Notes under the pieces: generated by a model
What the model was told of the DNA's origin: nothing
The model's database searches: none
The model's input: the letters and a program-made list of their open reading frames with translations, nothing else
Shown here: positions 17,035 to 24,976 of the stretch, one piece after another
Position numbering within the stretch: the stretch's first letter is position 1
Layout: each line of letters opens with the position of its first letter
Position numbers and translations under genes: made by a program
Assembly: GCF_000172415.1 (NCBI RefSeq)
Contig: NZ_ABLD01000006.1
Coordinates: 186,001 to 250,000 of the forward strand
Length of the DNA stretch: 64,000 bases
Direction: 5' to 3'
DNA from: Paraburkholderia graminis C4D1M
GTDB lineage: Bacteria > Pseudomonadota > Gammaproteobacteria > Burkholderiales > Burkholderiaceae

Positions 17035-17649
17035 ATGACACATACCGTTAAAAGCGTCGAGCAGCTCGGACAGATTTACGGCGCGCCGCACGAGCGCGCA
17101 TTGTGGAAAGAACTTGATTGCCTCAATAGCGACTATCAGGCGTTCGTACGCGCTTCTCCGTTCGCGGTGTTGTCTTCTGTCGGTGAGGGCGGAGCGGACT
17201 GCTCGCCGAAAGGCGACGCTGCCGGATTCGTTCAGATACTCGATGAGCGCACATTGGCGTTGCCGGACAGGCCGGGCAATAACCGCATCGACAGTCTAAG
17301 AAACATTGTGGCCGACCCGCGCGTGTCGTTGCTGTTTCTGGTGCCGGGCGTCGGCGAAACGTTGCGGGTGAACGGGCGCGCCGAGATTTCAGTCGATCCC
17401 GACTTGCTCGCGCGCTTCGAGGTTCGCGGGAAACTGCCGCGCACAGTGATTATCGTGCAGGTTGAAGCGGCGTATTTTCATTGCTCGAAAGCGCTGGTGC
17501 GCTCGAGTCTTTGGGACCCGGCAAAGCAGGTGGACCGCGCAAGTTTGCCGAGTGCGGGAGATATGCATAGGCGTTTGAGCGGCGGTACTTTCGACGGCGC
17601 GCAATACGATAAGGAAATGCCGGAGAAGGTGGCGGCGGGGCTTTATTGA
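17035..17649 (+). CDS. PPOX-type FMN-dependent protein (pyridoxamine-phosphate-oxidase fold, MSMEG_1061 family)
   Basis: A 204-residue flavin-binding split-barrel protein. Recognisable are FAVLSSVGEGGADCSPKGDAA, the FMN-binding stretch LPDRPGNNRIDSLRNIVADP and LLFLVPGVGETLRVNGRA, then a C-terminal AYFHCSKALVRSSLWDP. The family includes uncharacterised FMN or F420-like reductases. The start at 17035 follows a pyrimidine-rich gap; sequence upstream in frame does not look like the family N-end. No operon partner is visible. Confidence 0.82.
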   Translation: MTHTVKSVEQLGQIYGAPHERALWKELDCLNSDYQAFVRASPFAVLSSVGEGGADCSPKGDAAGFVQILDERTLALPDRPGNNRIDSLRNIVADPRVSLLFLVPGVGETLRVNGRAEISVDPDLLARFEVRGKLPRTVIIVQVEAAYFHCSKALVRSSLWDPAKQVDRASLPSAGDMHRRLSGGTFDGAQYDKEMPEKVAAGLY

Positions 17650-17701
17650 AGCGCGCCGATGCGGCATGTATGCAACGCACTATTCGACGCTTAAGCAAGC
17701 G

Positions 17702-17719
17702 TTAACCTCCGAAGGTTAA
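17702..17719. promoter_or_regulatory. Inverted repeat TTAACC-N6-GGTTAA upstream of the COG4705 gene
   Basis: Perfect 6-bp arms separated by TCCGAA, centred about 48 bp before the start at 17759. It has no T-run, so it fits an operator better than a terminator. The binding protein is unknown. Confidence 0.4.
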
Positions 17720-17758
17720 ATTGGCGGGTCGTTCAGGCTACTCAGGAAGGAGCAAGTT

Positions 17759-18547
17759 ATGAAAGACGACGCCGCCAGCTTTACCGAAGAGGCTGTCAGC
17801 AAAGTACCGCAAGTGACCCTGGGTTTCTGGATCATCAAGGTCGCGGCGACCACGCTCGGCGAAACGGGTGGCGACTGGGTGTCCATGTCGCTGAAGCTCG
17901 GCTACCTGATCGGTTCGGCGATTTTTCTGGTGTTCTTCATCGCGCTCGTTTCAGCGCAAATCAAGGCGCGCAACTTTCGTCCGTTCCTTTATTGGGCGAC
18001 CATCATCGCGACTACGACGCTTGGCACCACGATGGCCGATTTCGCGGACAGGTCGCTCGGCATCGGCTATCCAGGCGGTGTTGCGCTGGTCGTTGCATTG
18101 CTGGCCGCGAGCCTCGCAATCTGGTATCGCTCGGAAGGAACCGTCTCCGTGCAGAGTATCGTCACTGCAAAAGCGGAATGGTTCTACTGGATCACGATCC
18201 TGTTCTCGCAGACACTCGGCACGGCTCTCGGCGACTGGGTCGCGGGCGAGGATCGCGGCGGTCTCGGTGTCGGCTACGAGTATGGCGCGATGATCTTCGG
18301 CGCGGGCTTGCTCGTCGTGGCCGCCTTGTATTTCTGGTCGCGCGTATCGCACACGGCGCTCTTCTGGGCCGCGTTCATCCTCACGCGTCCGCTCGGCGCG
18401 ACGCTCGGCGATCTGCTCGACAAGCCGGTTGCGGAAGGCGGATTGCACATCAGCCGCTTATACGCCTCCGGCATTCTGCTTGCGTTTATCATCGCGTGTA
18501 TCGTGTTGTTGCCGCAGCGCTCGGCAAGACGCGAGCCGGCTGTGTGA
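17759..18547 (+). CDS. COG4705-type multi-pass membrane protein
   Basis: A 262-residue inner-membrane protein with about eight hydrophobic helices. A repeated element recurs four times: TTLGETGGDWV, TTLGTTMADFADRSLG, TLGTALGDWVAGED and PLGATLGDLLDKPV, suggesting fourfold internal duplication with conserved Gly/Thr/Asp in helices, possibly a transport path. These proteins are described only as uncharacterised membrane-anchored proteins. A good GGAAGGAG site precedes the ATG. It stands alone and ends at a bidirectional terminator shared with the porin. Confidence 0.8.
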   Translation: MKDDAASFTEEAVSKVPQVTLGFWIIKVAATTLGETGGDWVSMSLKLGYLIGSAIFLVFFIALVSAQIKARNFRPFLYWATIIATTTLGTTMADFADRSLGIGYPGGVALVVALLAASLAIWYRSEGTVSVQSIVTAKAEWFYWITILFSQTLGTALGDWVAGEDRGGLGVGYEYGAMIFGAGLLVVAALYFWSRVSHTALFWAAFILTRPLGATLGDLLDKPVAEGGLHISRLYASGILLAFIIACIVLLPQRSARREPAV

Positions 18548-18584
18548 CGCAGCGCTCAGTGCGCTGAAAAACACTTCGCAAACA

Positions 18585-18612
18585 GAAACGCCCCTGAAAA
18601 CAGGGGCGTTTC
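18585..18612. terminator. Bidirectional rho-independent terminator
   Basis: A perfect 12-bp stem, GAAACGCCCCTG with loop AAAA and CAGGGGCGTTTC, then T-rich sequence on both sides. It lies between the convergent COG4705 and porin genes and can serve both. Confidence 0.85.
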
Positions 18613-18662
18613 TTCACATTCACACCGGCGAAGCAACAAGCCATCGCACGGTACAAATCGCT

Positions 18663-19826
18663 TTAGAACTTGTGGCGAACGCCCACGCGGAACGCCAACT
18701 GATTGTCCGCGCCCGTGCCCGACGTGTTGAAGTAGCTCGTGCTCGAACCGATCTGCGCTTGCAGATCCTGCGTGCCGTTGCGGCCCGCCGCGATCTGATA
18801 GATACCCAGCGCATACACGTCGGTACGCTTGCTCAGCGCATAGTCGACGCTCAGATCGACCTGATTCCAGTGGCCGCGATTCGCGTTGCTCAGGTGCATG
18901 TACGTGTAGCCCGCACCTGCCGTCAATGCCGGCGTGAACGCGTACTTCGCGCCTGCCTCATACGCGGCGAACGTCGTCGTGCCGCCCGAAATCGGCTCGA
19001 AGCGCGTGTTCGTGTACAACGCCCACAGCGTGGCTGCGCCGATCGAATAACGGCCGCCCACGCCGAACGTGCGCAGATCGCGGACGTTGCCGGTCGCGAC
19101 GTTGGCGATCGTCGTCGAGAACGATGGCGTCGACTGGCCCGGATAACGGATGTCCGTGTAAGCCGCACCGATACCGAACGGACCGTTCGCGTAGTTCACG
19201 CCGAAGCTGTAAGCACGCGACGAACCCGCGACCGGCGCTGCGGCCGTGCCGGTTGCCGGCGCGCCTGCGAATGCGCCCGCCTGGTTCGAGAAGCCATACA
19301 TCGCGCCGAACGTCAGGCCCGCGAAATTCGCGCTGCTGAACTTGACCGCGTTGTTGATACGGCTCGACGTAAGCTGGTCCACGTCGTTGATGTGATACGC
19401 GTAGTTGCCCGCAACGGTTTGTCCGCCGGTCGAGTAATTGCCGCCGAGGTAATCGGTCGAGAACGAGTACTGGCGGCCGAACGTCAGCGAGCCGACATTG
19501 TTCTGCGACAGGCCCACATACGCCTGACGGCCGAACATCGCGCCGCCCTGGCCGAGCGTGCCGTTGCCGCTGTTAAAGCCGTTTTCGAGCACGAAGATCG
19601 CCTTCAGGCCGTTGCCCAGATCTTCGGTGCCGCGCAGGCCCCAACGGCTGCCTTGAGCAACGCCGTCGTCGTACTTGAAGAGATTGTCGTGACCGGTGGC
19701 GGTCTTCGAGTTGTTCACATAGCTGATGCCGGCATCGATCACGCCATACAGCGTGACGCTGCTTTGTGCGTGTGCTGCGCTGGCGAAAACGGCGAGGGTA
19801 GCGGCGGTCAATAGTTTTTTGTTCAA
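18663..19826 (-). CDS. Outer-membrane porin (Gram-negative general porin, Burkholderia type)
   Basis: A 387-residue porin. The signal peptide (KKLLTAATLAVFASAAHA) is followed by QSSVTLYGVIDAGISYV, the standard opening of Burkholderiales OmpC-like porins. Also visible are GSRWGLRGTEDLGNGLKA and the PEFVRxD-like constriction-loop region. The C-end is VGVRHKF with the terminal Phe needed for outer-membrane insertion. It forms trimeric 16-strand channels for small hydrophilic solutes. It is monocistronic, ending at the terminator near 18600. Confidence 0.92.
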   Translation of the reverse strand: MNKKLLTAATLAVFASAAHAQSSVTLYGVIDAGISYVNNSKTATGHDNLFKYDDGVAQGSRWGLRGTEDLGNGLKAIFVLENGFNSGNGTLGQGGAMFGRQAYVGLSQNNVGSLTFGRQYSFSTDYLGGNYSTGGQTVAGNYAYHINDVDQLTSSRINNAVKFSSANFAGLTFGAMYGFSNQAGAFAGAPATGTAAAPVAGSSRAYSFGVNYANGPFGIGAAYTDIRYPGQSTPSFSTTIANVATGNVRDLRTFGVGGRYSIGAATLWALYTNTRFEPISGGTTTFAAYEAGAKYAFTPALTAGAGYTYMHLSNANRGHWNQVDLSVDYALSKRTDVYALGIYQIAAGRNGTQDLQAQIGSSTSYFNTSGTGADNQLAFRVGVRHKF

Positions 19827-20129
19827 AACGTTCTCCGATTAAAAATTGAGCGATCGCGACGCCCCGCTTCTTGGGTAAGGTCGTGCGATGGCCCGAAATT
19901 TAAGGGAACGCTGAGTAAGGTATGTGACAGGTGCATTGATTTTGAAATTTGTCGCGCATACGCCACAGTCGACAGAGTCGAGCATTAAGCGACGCATGGC
20001 GGAGCGCGTCGCGGGCATAAGCATTTTCCAGTTCGCCGATATAAGCGTGTGAAAAACGATTGGTTTCAGGCCGCCGCCGTCGCATGCGACGATGCGCGCC
20101 TACCAATCAAACCGCTTATGGGGAACTGC
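19827..20129. other. Intergenic region between porin and MetQ-like genes
   Basis: This 303-bp gap separates two divergent genes and must hold both promoters. It is somewhat AT-richer than its surroundings. I could not pick convincing -35/-10 pairs or an operator, and no coding frame in it looks real. Confidence 0.5.
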
Positions 20130-20945
20130 ATGCAACGCCGCATCGTCATCAAAAATCTGCTTGCTGTGGCGAGCGCCGCGGCTCTTTCGTTCACGGCAAC
20201 GTTTGCGCACGCCGACGGCAAGCAACTCAAGGTCGGCACGATGAGCGGCCCTGACGCGCAAATCTGGACGGTGGTCACGAAAGTAGCGGCGCGCGAGGGG
20301 CTGAATGTGAAAGTGATCGAATTCAACGACTACGTGCAGCCGAATGCCGCATTGGATGCCGGCGATCTCGACGCCAATGGTTTTCAGCATCAGCCGTTTC
20401 TCGACAGCCAGATCAAGCAGCGCGGCTATAAGATCGTCAACGTGGGGCTGACGTATGTGTCGCCCATGGGCTTCTATTCGAACAAGCTCAAGTCGCTGAA
20501 GGATCTGCCGGAAGGTGCGAAGGTCGGGATTCAGAACGATCCGTCGAACGGCAATCGCGCGTTGCTGCTGTTGCAAAAGTATGGCGTGATCAAACTGAAG
20601 CCGGGCGTCGGCACGAACGGCGTCAATGCAACGCCGCTCGACGTCGCCGAGAATCCGAAGAAGATCAAACTGGTGGAACTGGACGCCGCGCAATTGCCGC
20701 GCGCGTTGGGCGATCTCGACGCGGCATCGATCAATACCGACTATGCCGTGAAGGCCGGCCTGCAGCCGACTAAAGACGCCATCGCAATCGAAGATCTGAA
20801 AGGCCCTTACGCGAATCTGATTGCCGTGCGCGAGCAGGATCGCAACCAGCCCTGGGTTAAGAAACTGGTCGCGGCGTATGAGTCCGATGAAGTGCGCAAG
20901 TACATCGACACGCAGTTCAAAGGCGCGATTATTCCCGCGTTCTAA
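20130..20945 (+). CDS. MetQ/NlpA-family substrate-binding protein without a lipobox
   Basis: A 271-residue periplasmic binding protein of the methionine-uptake family. The start is at 20130 with GGGGAA five bases upstream; a leader (KNLLAVASAAALSFTATFAHA) precedes GKQLKVGTMSGPDAQIW. Family motifs FNDYVQPNAALDAGDLDANGFQHQPFLD are intact, and NDPSNGNRALLLLQKYG and INTDYAVKAGL are typical. Unlike classic MetQ it has no Cys at the cleavage site, so it should be soluble in the periplasm. No MetN/MetI genes are adjacent, so it relies on a distant transporter or has another role. A terminator follows at 20972. Confidence 0.87.
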   Translation: MQRRIVIKNLLAVASAAALSFTATFAHADGKQLKVGTMSGPDAQIWTVVTKVAAREGLNVKVIEFNDYVQPNAALDAGDLDANGFQHQPFLDSQIKQRGYKIVNVGLTYVSPMGFYSNKLKSLKDLPEGAKVGIQNDPSNGNRALLLLQKYGVIKLKPGVGTNGVNATPLDVAENPKKIKLVELDAAQLPRALGDLDAASINTDYAVKAGLQPTKDAIAIEDLKGPYANLIAVREQDRNQPWVKKLVAAYESDEVRKYIDTQFKGAIIPAF

Positions 20946-20971
20946 ATTTCTCTAGCGGAAAGCCAGGAGCG

Positions 20972-20998
20972 AAGGCGCCTTCACGGCGCCTTTTTGTT
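20972..20998 (+). terminator. Rho-independent terminator after the MetQ-like gene
   Basis: Stem AAGGCGCC / GGCGCCTT (8 bp) with a 5-nt loop TTCAC, then TTTGTTTG. It lies 27 bp after the stop and just before the convergent hydrolase gene's end at 21029. Confidence 0.8.
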
Positions 20999-21028
20999 TG
21001 CCTTCCGCTTTACCTTTGCTCGCGCGAA

Positions 21029-22144
21029 TCAGTTACTCAACAGCGAGCCGCTTCGAAACGCGGTCGCGCCGGCAATGCGCGCGAATTCGAGGCCAGCGGT
21101 GGCAAAGCGCGTCGAATGCCGCGCATACAGAACGCCGGCGACGCCGCTCTTCAGCGTGACGACGCGGTCCGTCAACGGATCGACGATGTCCGCGATTTCA
21201 CGCCCCACGTCGACCCACGTGCCGACTTCACAGCGATACACCAGCACGCCGCTGATCGGCGCCACGATCGGCTCGGCGCCCGCGAGCGGTGTGGCCGCGA
21301 ATTCGAGCGGCGGCAGCGGCGCCGCCGTGCCTGCGATCACGCCGCGCGCGGTCAGATATTCGATGATCGCCTGCGCGTCGTGCTCCGCGTACTCGTAAGA
21401 CACCTCGCGCTGGCCGCGCAATTCGATCGTGACCGAAATGGAGCCGTTCGGGATCGGAAAGCGCTCGCCGAAACGGCCGCGCAGATCGGACCAGCAGAAG
21501 CTGTGAATTTCGTCGAACGGATTGCCGACCGAGTTCAGCGCGAGCAGCGACGCCTTCGCGCCGAGATAACGCGCCAGCGGCTCGACGTCGGGCCACAGGT
21601 CCGGGTTCGTGTACAGATGCATCGCGGCTTCCCAGTCGCAATGCAGATCGAGCACCACGTCCGCGTCGTAAGAGAGCTTTTGCAGCGCGAGACGTTGCGA
21701 TTCGAGTTCGGTTGCGGGCTGTTGCGCGTCGAGCGCCTCGCGCATCGCGCTGCGAATCGCGGTGCGATTCGCGTCGATGTCATCGCTGAGACGACCCTCG
21801 ATGACCGGCAGCACGAGTGCCGAAAGATCGTGGAAATTGCGGTTGAAGTTCTGCGCGGTATTGGTTTCGAAGCGTCCCGTGAGATGGCCGAGGAAGTGCT
21901 GGTTCAGACCGATGGGATTGGCCACCGGCACGATTACCACTTCGCCGCGCAGCTTGCCGGCTGCTTCGAGCGCGGCGAGCTTGCGGCGCAATTCCCAGGA
22001 GACGAACATGCCCGGCAGTTCGTCGGCATGCAGGGACGACTGGATATAGATCTTCTGTCCGCCGCTCGGACCGTAATGAAAACTCGTCAGGTTGCGGGCG
22101 GTGCCGAGCGTCGGCGCAATCAGCGGATGGGATTGGGTTTGCAT
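21029..22144 (-). CDS. Succinylglutamate desuccinylase/aspartoacylase-family zinc hydrolase
   Basis: A 371-residue zinc carboxypeptidase-like amidohydrolase. Zinc ligands appear as the HADE motif (His39, Glu42) and a downstream His in VVLDLHCD; NRNFHDLS matches the substrate-arginine region. The C-terminal about 75 residues (IVAPISGVLVYRCEVGTWVDVG) form a biotinyl/lipoyl-like barrel seen in the AstE/DoeB-like subgroup. Family members deacylate N-acyl amino acids or diamines. No ast or doe genes are nearby, so the substrate is open. The ArgT-type binding gene upstream on the same strand (285-bp gap with a terminator) may be functionally related. Confidence 0.85.
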   Translation of the reverse strand: MQTQSHPLIAPTLGTARNLTSFHYGPSGGQKIYIQSSLHADELPGMFVSWELRRKLAALEAAGKLRGEVVIVPVANPIGLNQHFLGHLTGRFETNTAQNFNRNFHDLSALVLPVIEGRLSDDIDANRTAIRSAMREALDAQQPATELESQRLALQKLSYDADVVLDLHCDWEAAMHLYTNPDLWPDVEPLARYLGAKASLLALNSVGNPFDEIHSFCWSDLRGRFGERFPIPNGSISVTIELRGQREVSYEYAEHDAQAIIEYLTARGVIAGTAAPLPPLEFAATPLAGAEPIVAPISGVLVYRCEVGTWVDVGREIADIVDPLTDRVVTLKSGVAGVLYARHSTRFATAGLEFARIAGATAFRSGSLLSN

Positions 22145-22325
22145 GGTTGTCGAATTCGCGGGGGAAAGTGCGGCGCACCGCTATCTCGTTGATTACAAGG
22201 GGGAAGCCTGCATGAGGCCAGTTGCTGGCGGCAAATCCGGCAAGCGCGCCGCACCAGCATGGTGGCATCGGATCGCACGATCTTAGCCGATACGGCGGCG
22301 CGCGTGTTTTGCCGCCATAAAACGC

Positions 22326-22354
22326 AACGGGCTCCGCGTGTGGCGGAGCCCGTT
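22326..22354. terminator. Strong hairpin terminator downstream of the ArgT-type gene
   Basis: A perfect 12-bp stem, AACGGGCTCCGC and its complement, with loop GTGTG. Read leftward it follows the binding-protein gene (ending 22430) and is trailed by GCGTTTT; read rightward it ends in TTTT. The neighbouring GGAGCCGT unit is repeated at 22360-22378. Confidence 0.75.
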
Positions 22355-22429
22355 TTCACGGAGCCGTGGAGCCGTGGAGCGCGCCGCTAAACGCGCACGG
22401 CGCGGCTCCTCGGCGCGGAAGTCCGCGTA

Positions 22430-23212
22430 TTAGCTGCCGTACACGTCGAAGTCGAAGTACTTCTTCTCGAGCTTCTTGTACGTGCCGTCCTTGATGATGT
22501 CGGCGATCGCCTTGTCGACCTTCGCCTTCAGATCCGTATCTTCCTTGCGCATGCCGATGCCCGCGCCGTTGCCGAGAATCTTCGGATCGTCGAGGTTCTT
22601 GCCGACGAAGTCGAAGCCTGCGCCACGCGGCGTCTTCAGGAAGCCGATTTCAGCTTGCACGGCATCTTGCAGCGCTGCGTCGAGACGGCCCGACAGCAAG
22701 TCGGCGTACACCTGGTCCTGGTTCTGATACGGCACGACCTTCGTGCCCTTCGCTTCCCAGTACGTCTTCGCGTAGGTTTCCTGGATCGTGCCCTGTTCGA
22801 CGCCGACCGTCTTGCCCTTCAGCGATTCAGCCGTCGGCAGGATGCCCGAACCCTTCTTCGCGACGAGGCGCGTCGGCGTGTTGAACAGCTTCGACGAGAA
22901 CGCCACCTGTTCGGCGCGTTGCGGCGTCATGGACATCGACGACAGCACGCCGTCGAACTTCTTCGCTTTCAGCGCCGGAATCATGCCGTCGAAGTCGTTT
23001 TCGACCCACACGCACTTGGCCTTCAGGCGCGCGCAGATTTCATTGCCGAGGTCGATGTCGAAGCCGACGAGCTTGCCGTCGGAGCCCTTGGACTCGAACG
23101 GGGGATAGCTGGCATCGACGCCGAAACGGATGGTGGTCCAATCTTTAGCGTGTGCGCCGATCGAGACGGTGGCAAGCAGAGCAACCGTCAATGCCGCTAG
23201 CAGTTTTTTCAC
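22430..23212 (-). CDS. Basic amino-acid ABC transporter binding protein (ArgT/HisJ family)
   Basis: A 260-residue periplasmic binding protein. The signal peptide (KKLLAALTVALLATVSIGAHA) is followed by IRFGVDASYPPFESKGSDG, then LVGFDIDLGNEICARL, the core SBP family 3 motif. Ligand-site features include NDFDGMIPALKAKKFDGVLSS split across a loop, SMSMTPQRAEQVAFS and a hinge at QDQVYADLLSGRLDAALQD. This pattern fits lysine/arginine/ornithine or histidine binding. No permease or ATPase is adjacent, so it probably feeds a transporter encoded elsewhere. It lies upstream of the AstE-like gene on the same strand. Confidence 0.88.
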   Translation of the reverse strand: MKKLLAALTVALLATVSIGAHAKDWTTIRFGVDASYPPFESKGSDGKLVGFDIDLGNEICARLKAKCVWVENDFDGMIPALKAKKFDGVLSSMSMTPQRAEQVAFSSKLFNTPTRLVAKKGSGILPTAESLKGKTVGVEQGTIQETYAKTYWEAKGTKVVPYQNQDQVYADLLSGRLDAALQDAVQAEIGFLKTPRGAGFDFVGKNLDDPKILGNGAGIGMRKEDTDLKAKVDKAIADIIKDGTYKKLEKKYFDFDVYGS

Positions 23213-23839
23213 TGTTTAACTCCTCGGTGTAGTTCAAATACTCCCGCATGCGGTTGTGCCGCTCGCGGGAAACCCGGCGCGACTTACGACCGGGCCTGGG
23301 TTGAAGCCGCCGGCCGGGGCGGCCAGCAGCGCGCGCCAAGCTTATCAGTTCAAAAATATTGGGTAGTTAGTGAAACACCGGATAGCGCATCGCGCATGCC
23401 CCGAAAATAAAAGCGCTCCGGACCGCGCTGCATCATAAAACGATGCACGCCGCATCGGAATTTCCGCGCTGCGCCCGAATGCGGAGTGCCGAAGTGGTAC
23501 CGCCGTAGTGTCGCTGTAATGCGGTGGTAATGCGAATCGTTAATTGACATTTGTCAATCGCACGGCAATTTAATTCGTCGCAGGATTAAAGAAAGTCAGC
23601 CATATGCCGTTATCACGGGATGATTGCCCGTCGTGTCCCGCCGAGTGTGAGTTATTTCTCGGCATTTACGCAGTAAGGAAACCAAAAAGATATTGCTTGG
23701 CGCTATCATCGTTGCTCCTCTCGCTCGCCATGTAGCGCCAAAAGAGCAGTCCTGTCTGAGGAAATGTTCTCCGGTTTAATTCGCGATTGATTACGCGGGC
23801 ATAGGCTCGCCGGAACTGCCTTCTGCTTAACGGTGTTGT
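23213..23839. other. 627-bp AT-richer intergenic region
   Basis: No believable gene was found here; the short frames lack family-like composition and ribosome sites. The region separates two divergent transcription units (ArgT-type gene and binding protein/cyclase pair) and carries the palindrome at 23543. It is visibly richer in A/T runs than flanking coding DNA, consistent with a large promoter region or an old insertion scar. Confidence 0.5.
23543..23558. promoter_or_regulatory. Palindrome ATTGACA-TT-TGTCAAT
   Basis: A 16-bp perfect dyad with 7-bp arms and a 2-bp centre, about 280 bp upstream of the binding-protein/cyclase operon and 330 bp from the ArgT-type start. It looks like a dimeric regulator site; the cognate protein is unknown. 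Confidence 0.4.
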
Positions 23840-24976
23840 ATGCACATGATTTCGACGGCAGATGAAAAGCGCCATGACGAGCGGCGAATTTCAGCGGCTT
23901 TGCCACGCGCGCGGTTAGCTGCGCGCGGCTATTGCGGCGTCTTGCTGCGCGTCGCGCTGAGCGTGTTTCTGTGCGTCGGGATGCTGTCGGGTGCATCGGC
24001 CGAGGCCGCGAAAAAAGTCCTGCATGTGCTCGCGTGGCCTGGTTACGCCGATGCCGACGTCGTGAAGACTTTCGAATTGCGCTACGACGTGAAGGTGGAA
24101 GTGACGCTCGTCGATTCCGACGAAGCGTTGTGGGCGCAAATGCACGCGAAAAATGCGCCGCCTTTCGACGTGCTCGCCGCGAACACCGCGGAGATACAGC
24201 GTTATTCGCGCGCCCATCTCCTCGCGCCGCTCGATCTGCAAAGCCTGCCCAACACCGCGCGACAATTGCCGCGGTTCCAGGCGCGCGCATCGATTGAAGG
24301 AATCGTCTCGGACGGCAAGGTCTACGGAATTCCGTTTACCTATTCGTCGATGGGCCTCATTTACGACCGCAAGCAGATTCCGGTTGCACCGCGCTCGATG
24401 CGCGAACTCTGGAACCCGCGCTACCGCGGCAAGGTGCTCGACTTCAACAGCGCGCAGCACAACTTTTCGTTTACCGCGCTTGCATTGGGTTATCGCGATC
24501 CGTTCAATCTGAACGACACGCAGATGCGCGCGATCGCTCACAAGCTCGTCGAACTGCGCCGCAATTTACTGACCTATTACACGTTGCCCGAAGAGGCCAC
24601 CGCGTTCTTTGTTCAGCACAACGTCGCGTTGATGTTCGGCAACTACGGCACGCAGCAAGTGGAATTGCTGCGCCGCGCGGGCGCCGACGTCGGTTACGTG
24701 ATTCCCGACGAAGGCGTGCTCGCGTGGCTCGATTGCTGGTCCATGACGCGCGTGGCCGCCGAGCCGCAGCTCGCGCTCGCCTGGATCAATTACATGCTCG
24801 AGCCGGACGTGAGCCGCCTGCTGACGCAACGGCAGGGGCTCGCCAATACATTGACCGCGCCCGCGGCGAATAGCGACAACGCCCGCATTCTGTGGATCGG
24901 GCCGGTCGAGAACATTCAAAAGCGCGAGGACCTGTGGGCCCGAATCGCGTCCGGCGATCGCTCGGAGCGCTTCTGA
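23840..24976 (+). CDS. Periplasmic PotD-like solute-binding protein coupled to a diguanylate cyclase
   Basis: A 378-residue binding protein. A long basic leader (1-33) precedes a hydrophobic segment (GVLLRVALSVFLCVGMLSGASA); the mature part starts VLHVLAWPGYADADVVKTFE, the pattern of spermidine/putrescine-binding proteins. Later motifs are PFDVLAANTAEIQRY, GIPFTYSSMGLIYD and WNPRYRGKVLDF. There is no permease or ATPase beside it. Its stop overlaps the start of a sensor diguanylate cyclase (TGATG), so the two are translationally coupled. By analogy with NspS-MbaA of Vibrio cholerae, it probably reports a polyamine-like ligand to the cyclase rather than importing it. A shorter start within the basic leader is possible. 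Confidence 0.82.
   Translation: MHMISTADEKRHDERRISAALPRARLAARGYCGVLLRVALSVFLCVGMLSGASAEAAKKVLHVLAWPGYADADVVKTFELRYDVKVEVTLVDSDEALWAQMHAKNAPPFDVLAANTAEIQRYSRAHLLAPLDLQSLPNTARQLPRFQARASIEGIVSDGKVYGIPFTYSSMGLIYDRKQIPVAPRSMRELWNPRYRGKVLDFNSAQHNFSFTALALGYRDPFNLNDTQMRAIAHKLVELRRNLLTYYTLPEEATAFFVQHNVALMFGNYGTQQVELLRRAGADVGYVIPDEGVLAWLDCWSMTRVAAEPQLALAWINYMLEPDVSRLLTQRQGLANTLTAPAANSDNARILWIGPVENIQKREDLWARIASGDRSERF

Noticed and set aside
23350..23875. Short minus-strand frames in the 23.2-23.8 kb gap
   Set aside because: No recognisable motifs, no ribosome sites, and one overlaps the start of the binding-protein gene.
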